Shown: positions 26,557-35,472, counted from the stretch's first letter. The stretch is 64,000 bases of DNA from Nocardia sp. NBC_00508 (GCF_036346875.1 NZ_CP107852.1:6882001-6946000), one strand, 5' to 3'. The notes: generated by a model from the sequence alone, not told the origin. A program made the numbers and translations.

Positions 26557-27213
26557 GTGACGGAGACTTCTCAGACCAGGCCACGCGGCCGTCCGCCCAA
26601 GAGCGGCGGTCCCGCCACCCGTGACCTATTGCTGGGTGCGGCGTTGGATCGGTTTGCCCGCCAAGGCTTTGCGGCGACGACCGTGCGGCAGATCGCCGCC
26701 GATACCGGGGTGCGTGACAGCGCGATCTACGGGCACTTCGCGAGCAAGCAGGCGATCTACGACGCACTGTTCGAAGAAGCAGGGCCGGCATCGTTCGAGG
26801 CGCTGGGAATCGACGTGGCTTCGCTGTGTGCGGCTGGTCCGCGTAACGCGGTGCCGGAATTGGTCGCCCGGGTGATGGACGGCTGGTCCGAGCCGAGGGC
26901 GCGGCGCTTCCTGAGCGTGCTGCTGCGCGACGGCACCGGCGACGGCGGGCCCGGCGGCTTGGCGCTCGCGATCGAAGCGGCCCGCGATCGGCTACAGGAA
27001 CCGTTCCTGCAGTGGCAGCGCGACGGTCTCGTTCGCTCCGATATCCCGGCTCGGCAATTGGTCTGGGAACTGTTCGCGCCGTTGCAGATTCCCCGCCTGC
27101 TGCACTTGCGTGCTGACACCGGTGATTCCGACCTGGCGGCGGCCCGCGCGCTGGTCGAGGACCACGTGTCGTTCTTCCTGAAATGTGTCATCACCCCCGA
27201 GAGGATCAACTGA
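26557..27213 (+). CDS. TetR-family regulator (probably leaderless)
   Basis: The 218-residue protein starts MTETSQTRPRGRPPKSGGPA. Its TetR helix-turn-helix is TRDLLLGAALDRFARQGFAATTVRQIAADTGVRDSAIYGHFASKQAIYDALF. Two in-frame GTGs (26554, 26557) coincide with the predicted transcription start; I took the second. The longer open frame upstream is not coding in character. The stop TGA overlaps the ATG of the next gene, so the MBL-fold gene is translationally coupled and probably under its control. Confidence 0.88.
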   Translation: MTETSQTRPRGRPPKSGGPATRDLLLGAALDRFARQGFAATTVRQIAADTGVRDSAIYGHFASKQAIYDALFEEAGPASFEALGIDVASLCAAGPRNAVPELVARVMDGWSEPRARRFLSVLLRDGTGDGGPGGLALAIEAARDRLQEPFLQWQRDGLVRSDIPARQLVWELFAPLQIPRLLHLRADTGDSDLAAARALVEDHVSFFLKCVITPERIN

Positions 27214-28169
27214 TGTACTGCCACCTGCCTGTCGTCACCGAATTCGACGAAAGGCCAGCCGATTTCGTCGCGCCGAATCTCAGTCCCGCAGGTCTGCGCC
27301 TGCAGCCGCGTGAAGTCGGCGAGGGCGCCTGGGCATTGATGGCCAACCAGTTCCCCAAAGACAACAACGGACTGATCGTGGGCGAGAACGCGGCGCTGGT
27401 CGTGGATTCCGGAATCACCCCTGGGATCGGCCGTCACATTCAGGACGTGGCCGCCGAGCTGACCGGCAAACCGATCAGATACCTGGCCAACACCACATTC
27501 CACGGCGATCACACTTTCGGCAACGCTGCGTTCGCCGATGAGGTGACGATCTTCTCCTCGCGCTTGAACAAGGCCGCGATGACCGATCTCGCGGCGGAGA
27601 AGCGAATACGAACCGAGAGCATGTACGGCGACGATTCACTCGAGACCGTGCGCACCTGGCGGCGTCCGGACGTGGTGTTCGACCGGTTCTGCGAGATCGA
27701 TCTCGGTGGCCGTGTCGTGCACTTGTGGCACCTGGGGCCGGGCAACGGGTCCGGCGACACCATCGTTTACGTCCCCGATGCCAGGGTGGCCTGGACCGGC
27801 AACTTTGCTATGCCTGCCGGGGTCGTCCCGATGATGTTGATCGGCGATCCGCTCGGCTACGCCCGGACATTGCGCACCATGCGGGCCATCCTTCCGCTGG
27901 ATACCCTGGTGCCGGGGCACGGTTTCCTCGGCGACGCCGAACCCGGCATATCGGGCCTTATCTCCTACTGTGAACACCTCGCGGCCGCGGTCGCCTCCGC
28001 CCACGAGTCGGGTACTCCGGTCGAGGAACTCTACGACGAGTTGCCCACCTGGGATATCGAACTGCCCGCCACCGAGCCATTCCGCAGGTTGGCGGCCTCG
28101 CTGCATCGACTGAACATCCTACTCACCTACCGGTGGCTGGACGGCATCCGCGCAGCGTTGGTCCGATGA
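27213..28169 (+). CDS. MBL-fold hydrolase homologue with altered metal site
   Basis: The 318-residue protein follows the metallo-beta-lactamase fold order (NNGLIVGENAALVVDSGIT, IRYLANTTFHGDHTFGN, HLGPGNGSGDTIVYVPDARV, TLVPGHGFLG). However, several metal ligands differ from the canonical set. H-x-H-x-D-H reads TFHGDH (95-100), so the first His is Thr. The next His position in GP-x-H-T is Asn178, and the bridging Asp of TGD is Asn197. The final His in PGHG is retained. It may bind one metal or act differently from standard hydrolases. The ATG overlaps the TetR stop. Confidence 0.85.
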   Translation: MYCHLPVVTEFDERPADFVAPNLSPAGLRLQPREVGEGAWALMANQFPKDNNGLIVGENAALVVDSGITPGIGRHIQDVAAELTGKPIRYLANTTFHGDHTFGNAAFADEVTIFSSRLNKAAMTDLAAEKRIRTESMYGDDSLETVRTWRRPDVVFDRFCEIDLGGRVVHLWHLGPGNGSGDTIVYVPDARVAWTGNFAMPAGVVPMMLIGDPLGYARTLRTMRAILPLDTLVPGHGFLGDAEPGISGLISYCEHLAAAVASAHESGTPVEELYDELPTWDIELPATEPFRRLAASLHRLNILLTYRWLDGIRAALVR

Positions 28170-28889
28170 TCCACGCGCGCACATGGTGTGGGCGTCATGT
28201 CGCGGGTCGACCCCAGCCGCATTCGCCGACTCGTTCGTCGGCGACGACCTCGCCGCCGACGTCGCGGCATTCCGATTCCGGTGAAAGTCATTGCGGGCCG
28301 ACATGATCAAAGCGACCTCCGAAGGCCAGATTCGCGGCATCTGGCCTGACATCTCCCCCAACTTTCAGCTACAGGTGCTCCGGTCGACAGGCATTGACGC
28401 CGGTGATGATTTCCCCGACACACGGCACATCGCCGACCGCCGCCGCGAAGCCCGAGTCGGCGGGTTTCGCGCCGCCAGCCCCGACGGAGAAGGCCGCCCT
28501 TGCGACCTCATCCGGAGCGAAGTGGCAGCTCTGATCGGCCGGAGATCACGGTGAAAATGGCTTGACCGGCACGCTCGCCGATCTGCGCGAGGTCGGCGCC
28601 ATACGGATCTGCGGGCCGGACAGCCCAAGCGAGCAAGCCGCCGACATCAGGCCGCTGTAGAGCCCCGGCAGTTTCCAGGTGGCCACGCGGGACCTACCGT
28701 GCGGTGCTCGTAGACGGTGCTCCGTGCATCATCCGAAAGGTGTGAAGCGCAACTCGATCAATTGTTCGTACGCTCTCTTCTGGACTCGTATCCACAGCTA
28801 CCTGTCCGGGATGATCTGTCCCGTGTGAATTCGCGTCACCGCTTTCTCCTCTCTGTTTCGGATGAAACTCATACGGTAAGGAGCGGTAC
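28170..28889. other. Intergenic region with no convincing gene
   Basis: Short plus-strand stretches have coding flavour (for example FADSFVGDDLAADVAAFRFR near 28210-28270 and LTGTLADLREVGAIRICGPD near 28560-28620). None has a start, a family match or adequate length; an 87-codon frame at 28291-28554 lacks a ribosome site. These look like gene debris. The last 40 nt hold GTAAGGAG, the ribosome site of the lipase gene. Confidence 0.4.
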
Positions 28890-30137
28890 ATGACTGCACA
28901 ATCCACGACGATCAACGAGCCGACTCTGCAAGACAAGATCACATACCAGCTGTGCGAGTACGCGAATCTGGTCAACAGCATCAGCAAAGAAGACAGCGAC
29001 CTGGAGGGGACGCTCTATCAGAAGATCCAGCAGTATCTCGACACCAACCAGGAGGTCATCGGAGGGTGGGAGATCGTCTGGGGTCCCGGAGTCGCGCTGT
29101 TCGACACCGACTTGTACGCGGTCAACGCCCTGTACATGGTGCGAAGCATCGAGGATCGCTCCCGGTACGTGATCGCCATGGCCGGCAGCACCGACGCACT
29201 GGTGTTCGACTGGCTCGTCGAGGACTCCTTCATTCTCCAGACGCCGTGGTTCGCGAATAGCGCCGCCCTGCACACGATCGGCACGGCCATCGGGGTGAAA
29301 ACCCTCATAAGTCTCAAACCTTCCGGCCCCCGTCCCGGTGCCGGTCACACTTTGCCCGAGTTCCTGAGCACGCTCGGCGACAAGGCGATCGACCTGACCG
29401 TCACCGGCCACAGCCTCGGCGGTGCCCTATCACCCACGCTGGCCCTGTTCCTGCGCGACACCCAGTGGCTATGGGACAATTCCGAGAAAGCCAGAATCAG
29501 TGTGCTCTCGACCGCCGGACCGAGTTTCTGCAATCAGGAATTCGTCAACTACACCACCCAACGGCTGCAACGAGTGCAGCGCTACGCCAACGACCTCGAC
29601 ATCGTCCCGCACATGTGGAACCCGCCCGACATCGATGGCGCCAAGGCTCTCTACTCCAAGAACAACCAGCCTGCTCCCGATGGTATGAAGATTGTGTTCG
29701 ACTTGCTCAAGACGCAGGCGTCCGTATCAGGCCAATATGCACACTTCGACCCCACCAGCGGCGTGTTCCAAGGAACGTTCAACAAAGAAATAAATCAAAC
29801 GCAAGGCTCGACGCCAGACGAATTGTACTTGCAACAGGTCGGGTACCAGCACATAGGCGGCTACCATGAGTTCTTCGAAATCAAAGGCGTCCAGTGGCCG
29901 CAGGGCGTCGTAGCCCTCCCGCCGGTCGGCGCCGATACCGTGATGGGCCGCCTCCTGGCCTCGGCCGGTGCACCGCTCGGCGACGGTGCCGGGAAGGTAC
30001 TGGCGAACCGTCGGCCGGTAACCGTCCCGATCAACGGACAGCCCGTGGAGCTGCCCACCGACCACGACAGCCCCGAAGCCAAGAAGCTCGTGGACCGCGT
30101 CACCGCCGAGTTCGACCCCCACCGCCGCATGAACTGA
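28890..30137 (+). CDS. Lipase (class 3 / fungal-lipase-like fold)
   Basis: The 415-residue protein has the nucleophile elbow TVTGHSLGGALSP, with Ser175 as nucleophile in G-H-S-L-G, the hallmark of class 3 lipases. YVIAMAGSTDALVFDWLVED supplies the preceding strand, and RYANDLDIVPHMW is the typical N-D-x-V-P catalytic-Asp region. GYQHIGGYHEF probably holds the catalytic His. No signal peptide is seen, so it is probably cytoplasmic or exported by another route. AAGGAG precedes the ATG at 28890. It has slightly lower GC than its neighbours and no operon partner, consistent with separate acquisition. Confidence 0.88.
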   Translation: MTAQSTTINEPTLQDKITYQLCEYANLVNSISKEDSDLEGTLYQKIQQYLDTNQEVIGGWEIVWGPGVALFDTDLYAVNALYMVRSIEDRSRYVIAMAGSTDALVFDWLVEDSFILQTPWFANSAALHTIGTAIGVKTLISLKPSGPRPGAGHTLPEFLSTLGDKAIDLTVTGHSLGGALSPTLALFLRDTQWLWDNSEKARISVLSTAGPSFCNQEFVNYTTQRLQRVQRYANDLDIVPHMWNPPDIDGAKALYSKNNQPAPDGMKIVFDLLKTQASVSGQYAHFDPTSGVFQGTFNKEINQTQGSTPDELYLQQVGYQHIGGYHEFFEIKGVQWPQGVVALPPVGADTVMGRLLASAGAPLGDGAGKVLANRRPVTVPINGQPVELPTDHDSPEAKKLVDRVTAEFDPHRRMN

Positions 30138-30424
30138 TGCGCCGGGCCCGCACTCGGTGGCACGCGAGATTCAATCCGGGCGAAAGCGCTCCAACGGCGC
30201 AGGACGTGGCGGTCGACTCTCCGGCGGGCAGCTCGGCGACAACAGATCAGTCGACGAGGTCCAGCGTCGGTCTCGGCAGTCGGCCGCCACGACTAGTCGA
30301 CCTCCACTCCCGCACCCGATATACATACGTGCACTGACCACGCGAACAGTAGGCTGGAACGCCTTCTGCACCAACTCCCTTGCACCACATGCCGCATGCG
30401 CCCCGCGCTTCGCCCGCCGGTCGC

Positions 30425-30629
30425 CGCCTACGCCGGGCCCGAGAGGGAACAACCGAGCGGGAAACCAAGCTGCACAACAAAAGTCGCGCAGCTGAAAGCG
30501 CGTATCGGCGAACTGCGGGACGAGCGCAACAGCTACCGCACCACCAATGAGATCTTCACCCGCGCCTTGCACACCCTCACCGTCGAGTGCGTGAGAGATA
30601 GTGAATCCTCCCGGCGTGTCCTGAGATGA
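30425..30629 (+). pseudogene. Second DUF6262-like integrase-associated remnant
   Basis: A plus frame reads AREGTTERETKLHNK. After a 1-nt frameshift near 30480 it continues VAQLKARIGELRDERNSYRT and TNEIFTRALHTLTVE. This matches, residue for residue in many positions, the C-terminal half of the protein encoded on the minus strand at 26024-26404, but in the opposite orientation. The start and N-terminal half are missing. 30138-30425 contains nothing else I can identify. Confidence 0.6.
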
Positions 30630-31187
30630 TGTACCCCGGTTTTCGCGGAGTCCCACTCCGGAAGAGCCGGTGCAGTAGCTGTCCGCCGATCAGCCTGGGC
30701 CGCAGCACTTTCGTGAATGTCGCCTCATCCATCCGCCCAGCAGGTCGACGACCAGCAGGCGACCTTGCTCGACGGCGTCGTGCGACGGGTCCAGGTCGCG
30801 CATGCCGCGCCCGGGCCGCCCAGCGGGTCGCGCATTCCTGGTGGCCGATCACGCGGCCGAGTGCCACAGCCGCGCCTTGAGGTGCTCGGCCGATTACCCT
30901 CTGCGCCAACGGATTGCGCCGCTGATGCCATGGTCCTCCTCGCTTGAGCACTATTACGGCGGCCACTTCCGGTGCGCTTACGTCGCACGGAAGGATCACG
31001 AAAGTTCCCGGGTATTCACTAGACTCGGCCCAAGATCACGGTGTCCGGGATGAGCCTTCGTAAACCGACCACACAGCTCGGTTTCGGCCCCGGAACCATC
31101 GGCACGACGCATCCGGGCGGGGCCGGCTACCGGGACAACGACGCCCCCTGTTGCTCGATGCGGCTCAGCCTGGGAGGGGAGGCCCAA
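30630..31187. other. No intact gene; possible minus-strand debris
   Basis: A minus-strand frame around 30700-30800 reads RDLDPSHDAVEQGRLLVVDL and LGGWMRRHSRKCC with good codon bias but no start or stop context, suggesting a fragment of an unknown gene. The rest up to 31187 shows only Arg-rich shadow frames. The final bases hold GGGGAGG, the ribosome site for the SARP-like pseudogene. Confidence 0.35.
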
Positions 31188-32024
31188 ATGCCGGAACGGC
31201 ATGCACGCGCGCGGAACGAGGTTCGAGACCGACCGACCGCCGCGACACACCACTTTGCGGCGCGCTTTTTCGGGCCGTTCCAGATCTCGCGCGACGGCGA
31301 TCCGATCGACGATGCGGCCGAGCTGGGGCGCACGAGCGCCCGCACGCTGCTGAAATGGTTCCTGCTGAACGAGGGTGTCCGCATCGAGTCGCCGCAGCTG
31401 AATGAGCTGCTCTGGCCTGGCCGTCGCTCGCGCAGCAACCCGAATCGGCTGCATGTGACGCTGCATTACCTACGGCATCTGCTCGAGCCTGGTTTGGCCG
31501 CCCGGCAGCCGTCCACCTTCATCCGCTCCGATGGCAAGGGCCGGTAGTGGTTCGACTTCGCCGACTGCTGGTGGACCGACGTCGTCGAGGTCGAATAACT
31601 CTACGCTGCCGGAAAAGCCGCCGAGACGCACGGCGACATCGAGGCAGCGATAGCGTCGTACGAGGCGCTGCTGGACTACAACGAACGAATCTTCCTGCCG
31701 GAGAACACCTTCGACGACGCCTTCGACTCCTGTCGCAGGGAACATGAGGTCGCACACCGGTATTCGGAGAGCCGCCTGCTGCGCCTTTACCTGATCCGCG
31801 GCCTGCCTCACAAAGCACTCCCGATCGCTCTGTCGGTCCTGGAGCGGGATCCCTACTCGGAGGCGGCGTCCACGGCGATCGCCGAGGTCAGTCTGCTGCA
31901 AGGCAACGTAGTGGCCGCACGGTCACAACTCGCCCGCTATCTGGAAACGATTCGTCGCGAACTCGGCGTCGATCCGAGCCGAAGCGCACTGCGACTCTGG
32001 AAACGCATCGAACGGGCCGGATGA
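31188..32024 (+). pseudogene. SARP/AfsR-type transcriptional activator with two nonsense codons
   Basis: From an ATG with a GGGGAGG site the frame encodes an OmpR-type winged helix (ARFFGPFQISRDGDPIDDAA, RTLLKWFLLNEGVRIESPQ, LHVTLHYLRHLLEPGL) and then a bacterial transcriptional activator (BTAD) TPR domain (AIASYEALLDYNERIFLPEN, LLRLYLIRGLPHKALPIALS, ARYLETIRRELGVDPSRSAL) to TGA 32022-32024. All 279 codons are in one frame, interrupted only by TAG at codon 120 (31545-31547, in KGR-stop-WFDF) and TAA at codon 137 (31596-31598, in VEVE-stop-LYAAGK). These would truncate it after the DNA-binding domain. SARP proteins usually activate secondary-metabolite clusters. Confidence 0.85.
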
Positions 32025-32026
32025 AT

Positions 32027-32127
32027 TCACAGGTAGCCGCCATGAGCCCACCCGGCGACGAACAGCCAGGTCACGGCCACCACCAGAGCGACGTACAGCA
32101 GCACCGCCAGGATCGCCTTGCCGTTCA
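32027..32127 (-). pseudogene. C-terminal membrane-helix fragment of an unknown protein
   Basis: On the minus strand a frame reads VNGKAILAVLLYVALVVAVT then WLFVAGWAHGGYL and stops at 32029-32027. It is one long hydrophobic segment with good codon usage and no start, so it is the tail of a lost membrane protein. Confidence 0.35.
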
Positions 32128-32175
32128 CGGGACATCGACCGCCGGTGTGGCGCGGTGCGATCCGCGAGCAGATCG

Positions 32176-32298
32176 CAGGACGCCTTCCAGCGCCGCGCGG
32201 TCATCGATCCGTCGGCGCCCCGGATACCGAAAGCGCCGTTGCTGCACCGGAATCAACGCCTCCAGTCTCGCCCGCAGCTCATCTGCCACAACCTCATC
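32176..32298 (-). pseudogene. IS5-family transposase, N-terminal fragment
   Basis: The minus frame reads DEVVADELRARLEALIPVQQ then RRFRYPGRRRIDDRAALEGVL, the conserved DUF4096 N-terminus of IS5-type transposases. Homology ends near 32176 and the catalytic domain is absent. 32300-32540 shows no gene. Confidence 0.65.
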
Positions 32299-32541
32299 AA
32301 CCACCCCACGTGTCTCAGAAATGTTGCGCGGCAAGACAAACCGACACCGCCGACTCATTCTGAACCGAGTTCTAAGCGCGACTTTTCGCAAACTTGGGCA
32401 GGGTGCCGTACGGAATGACGTGAAATGTATTGCTGCACAACACCTACAGGAAAATTCGTCGTTCTCGCGGCTCACCAGTCCCGCAACATGATCCGACTCG
32501 AACGGGGGCAGTCGCCGCAGTGCGAGGATTCAACATAAAAC

Positions 32542-32553
32542 GAACCTTCGTTC
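32542..32553. promoter_or_regulatory. GAAC-N4-GTTC site upstream of the membrane protein gene
   Basis: GAACCTTCGTTC fits GAAC-N4-GTTC and is immediately followed by a -35-like TTGACA (32554-32559). Sites of the same form lie upstream of the TetR gene (33617) and of the methyltransferase (34345), so all three transcription units may be bound by that TetR protein. Confidence 0.55.
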
Positions 32554-32627
32554 TTGACAAACGCTGGATCTACTGCGAAGGTGTGTCCAACAAACAGAAT
32601 TGATGTTCGGTTTAAGGATGTGTCTTC

Positions 32628-33596
32628 ATGACAGTCAGGTACCAGGCGATTGCGGTGGCCGTTGCCGCGACCGTGCTGCAAGCGGTGATGCTGATCGCGT
32701 TCGCGTGGCCGGCGTCCGAGCTCGCACCGCGAGACCTGCCTGTCGCGGTGTCCGGGCCGGGCGCCGCGGCGATGGCGGACGGCTTGCGAGCGCGCGACGC
32801 CGAGGCTTTCGACATTGTGACCGTGGTCGACGCGGCGGCGGCACATGCCGCGATCACAGATCGGGAGGCATACGGAGCGATCGTCACCGACGGTGGCGCG
32901 CCAACGGTGCTGATCGCGTCGGCGGCCAGCCCGGCGGTCGCGCAGCAACTGACCCGGATCGCGCAGCAGTTGTCGGGCGCCCCCGTCCCGCTGATCGAAG
33001 ACGTCGTCCCGACAGATCCCGATGACGCAGGTGGCGGCGGCTTCGCCGCGATGGTGCTGCCACTGGTCGTCTCCAGCCTGGCCGCCGGGTACCTGCTCAG
33101 CCTCGCCGTGCCATCGATCGGAGCACGCCTGGCCGGACTCGGCCTCTACGCGGCCGGCGCCGGGCTGTCCAGCGCGGCGATCGTCGCGACAGTCCTGTCG
33201 CTGCTGCCCGGGCCGCATCTCGCTCTCGCGGGTGTCATCGGGTTGGTGTCGGTCGCGGTATCGGCAACGATCGTGGCGGCCGGTGTCGTCTCCGGTCGGA
33301 TCGGCCTGGGCATCGGGGGCCTGACCTTCCTGCTGCTGGGCAACCCGCTGTCGGCGGCATCGACCGGGCCGGAGATGCTGCCGCGCCCCTGGGGCACGAT
33401 CGGCCAGCTGCTGCCACCGGGTGCCGGTGCGTCGCTGCTGCGTTCGGTGGCCTTCTTCGACGGTGCCGCGGCCCTAGCACCCACACTCGTCCTGTTGACG
33501 TGGACGGCAACCGCACTTGCTGTCCTCACCGTCGCAGCGCTGCGTCCAGGCCGGTCCGCCGATACTTCGGTGCCCGAACCGGTTTCCGTCGCCTGA
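32628..33596 (+). CDS. Membrane protein, ABC-2/YhgE-Pip-like
   Basis: The 322-residue protein has an N-terminal membrane helix (QAIAVAVAATVLQAVMLIAF), an extracytoplasmic domain of about 120 residues (LPVAVSGPGAAAMADGLRAR and so on), then five or six closely spaced hydrophobic helices (GFAAMVLPLVVSSLAAGYLL onward). This layout is that of YhgE/Pip-like and ABC-2-type permease-like proteins in actinobacteria, commonly next to a TetR gene. No ATP-binding partner is nearby. Function is unproven; export or envelope stress resistance is a common guess for the group. It lies upstream of the TetR gene and shares its putative operator. Confidence 0.75.
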   Translation: MTVRYQAIAVAVAATVLQAVMLIAFAWPASELAPRDLPVAVSGPGAAAMADGLRARDAEAFDIVTVVDAAAAHAAITDREAYGAIVTDGGAPTVLIASAASPAVAQQLTRIAQQLSGAPVPLIEDVVPTDPDDAGGGGFAAMVLPLVVSSLAAGYLLSLAVPSIGARLAGLGLYAAGAGLSSAAIVATVLSLLPGPHLALAGVIGLVSVAVSATIVAAGVVSGRIGLGIGGLTFLLLGNPLSAASTGPEMLPRPWGTIGQLLPPGAGASLLRSVAFFDGAAALAPTLVLLTWTATALAVLTVAALRPGRSADTSVPEPVSVA

Positions 33597-33616
33597 GTCC
33601 GGCCAGCCCATAAACG

Positions 33617-33628
33617 GAACATTTGTTC
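33617..33628. promoter_or_regulatory. GAAC-N4-GTTC site upstream of the TetR gene
   Basis: GAACATTTGTTC is a near-perfect palindrome ending 14 nt before the TetR start. Its complement, GAACAAATGTTC, differs in one base from the site upstream of the methyltransferase gene. Confidence 0.6.
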
Positions 33629-33642
33629 TCTATGATGACGTC

Positions 33643-34248
33643 ATGCCACGTCTCACTCAGGGTTATCGCGACGCGCGCCGACGCCAGGTCGTTGACGCAG
33701 CTCGGCGCTGTTTCGCACGGTCGGGGTTTCACGCGACCTCGATGCAGGACATCTTCACCGAGTCAGGATTGTCCGCCGGTGCGGTCTACGGCTATTTCCC
33801 CAGTAAGGAAGCCTTGGTTGCCGCGATCGTCGAAGAGGTCCTGGCCGAGATCACAGCCGACTTCGACGATGTACTCGCAGACGCGGAGTTGCCTCCGCTG
33901 GCCGAGGTCCTGGAGCGTTTGCTCGGCGTGCTGGACAAGCAGGACAATCGCCGCGATTTCGCGGCACTGGTGGTCCAGGTGTGGGCAGAAGCGGTGCGCA
34001 ATCCCACCCTGGGTGCACTGCTCGCCGAGAACTATCGGACCCTGCACAACGCATTCACACGGCTGATCAAGCGATACCAGCAGGAGGGACTGGTCGATCC
34101 CACCGCCAAACCTGCCGATATCGCCCGCACGCTCACGACCGTCGGCCCCGGCTTCCTGTTCCAGCAGGCACTGCTGGACGGCGTAGGCGCGAAGGCCTAC
34201 GCCAAAGGGCTGTACCCGCTGCTGCCCGCCGCCGCTGCGGTCGAGTGA
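33643..34248 (+). CDS. TetR-family regulator
   Basis: The 201-residue regulator starts MPRLTQGYRDARRRQVVDAA and continues RRCFARSGFHATSMQDIF with YGYFPSKEALVAAI, a standard TetR DNA-binding domain. A helical ligand domain of the TetR_C type follows. The ATG at 33643 is the only start that begins with the usual short arm before helix 1; upstream sequence is the operator. It is 46 nt after the membrane protein gene, and GAAC-N4-GTTC sites sit before that gene, before itself and before the methyltransferase gene. Confidence 0.92.
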   Translation: MPRLTQGYRDARRRQVVDAARRCFARSGFHATSMQDIFTESGLSAGAVYGYFPSKEALVAAIVEEVLAEITADFDDVLADAELPPLAEVLERLLGVLDKQDNRRDFAALVVQVWAEAVRNPTLGALLAENYRTLHNAFTRLIKRYQQEGLVDPTAKPADIARTLTTVGPGFLFQQALLDGVGAKAYAKGLYPLLPAAAAVE

Positions 34249-34344
34249 CGGCTACCCGCGTCATCGAGCTGGAACCGGCTCTCCCGCAGGGAAACACGAC
34301 CGCAATGATCCGGCAGCTCGCACACCCGCATCGCACAGCACTTA

Positions 34345-34356
34345 GAACAAACGTTC
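34345..34356. promoter_or_regulatory. GAAC-N4-GTTC site upstream of the methyltransferase gene
   Basis: GAACAAACGTTC lies four bases before a TTGACA box (34360-34365), 73 nt before the likely methyltransferase start. It has the same form as sites at 32542 and 33617, pointing to one repressor. Confidence 0.6.
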
Positions 34357-34428
34357 TGATTGACAAGGATCCGCGCATGAGTCGAGTATTTAAAACGAAC
34401 GAGCACTCTGTTTATGAAAGGGTTGGAC

Positions 34429-35286
34429 ATGGAATCAACGCCATTGCACGGCATCGGAACTACGGCACTGGGGGTCGCGGCATTGCGGGCGTTGGAACAC
34501 GACCGGCCCGACCGCTTGTTCAGCGACCCCTATGCGCAGTGCTTTCTGGACGCGGCGGGTGGCTCCGGCGGGTTTCTCACCGCGGCACCGGTAGGTGGCT
34601 ACGACTTCGCCGCGCTGATGGCCGACCAGGTCGCGATCCGCACCAGATTCTTCGACGAGGTGATACTCGATGCCGCCGGCGACACATGCACGCAGGTGGT
34701 GCTGGTGGCGTCAGGACTGGACACACGCCCCTACCGGTTGGCCTGGCCCGGTGATGTCCGGGTGTTCGAGATCGACTTCGGTGATGTGCTGCGGTTCAAG
34801 CGTGACGCGTTGACGGGCACCGGCGCGCGTCCCGCATGTGCGCACATCGAGGTCCCGGCGGACCTTCTCGACGACTGGCCGACAGCCTTGCGCGACGCCG
34901 GGTTCAGTCCCGACGTGCCGACGATTTGGCTACTCGAGGGGATTCTCTACGCGTTGCCCGCCGACGCGGCAGACCAGTTGATCGCACGCATCACCGCATT
35001 GTCGGCGCCCGGGTGCGAGCTGGCCGCCGATCATGCCGAGGACTCACCGTTGCTGCGGCAAGCCCGGGCGGCCGTATCGGACGAACTGGTGCGACTGTGG
35101 CGCGGCGGCCCGGTCGGCGACCTCGGCGCCTGGTTCGGCAGGCACGGCTGGGTGTCCGCCGTTCGCGACATACGCGTACTCGCCCGGTCCTATCACCGGC
35201 CCGTCCCCCGAGCATTCGACCATGCCCTGGAGGGCAGCGGCGAGGGCTGGCTGGTCACCGCGCGACTGCGCCACGCACAGCAGTGA
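34429..35286 (+). CDS. Class I SAM-dependent methyltransferase (LCM family)
   Basis: The 285-residue protein begins MESTPLHGIGTTALGVAALR and carries RPDRLFSDPYAQCF, DQVAIRTRFFDEVI, VVLVASGLDTRPYRLAWPGD (SAM motif I form V-x-x-G-x-G-x-D-x-R) and IWLLEGILYALP. These are typical of the leucine-carboxyl-methyltransferase-like (PPM1/LCM) family that is expanded in mycobacteria and Nocardia. The ATG at 34429 has AAAGGG at 9-nt spacing; a frame start at 34414 is within that site and less likely. It lies apart from other enzymes, and its promoter carries the TetR-type site. Substrate unknown. Confidence 0.88.
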   Translation: MESTPLHGIGTTALGVAALRALEHDRPDRLFSDPYAQCFLDAAGGSGGFLTAAPVGGYDFAALMADQVAIRTRFFDEVILDAAGDTCTQVVLVASGLDTRPYRLAWPGDVRVFEIDFGDVLRFKRDALTGTGARPACAHIEVPADLLDDWPTALRDAGFSPDVPTIWLLEGILYALPADAADQLIARITALSAPGCELAADHAEDSPLLRQARAAVSDELVRLWRGGPVGDLGAWFGRHGWVSAVRDIRVLARSYHRPVPRAFDHALEGSGEGWLVTARLRHAQQ

Positions 35287-35472
35287 ACGGCGCGAACCGA
35301 GCCAACCGCTGCCGCCCACACTCCTTGGATGGGCGAGGACGCGGCCACGCTACCGCAGAGTCTCCGATCGTCGGAGACGAACGTCCCGCCTTCGCGCTCT
35401 ATCGGCGCGTCGCGCCCGGTTCGACAGCGAAACGTCCTGCTGCACTTGATAATTCGTCGTCGGCAGATTTCT

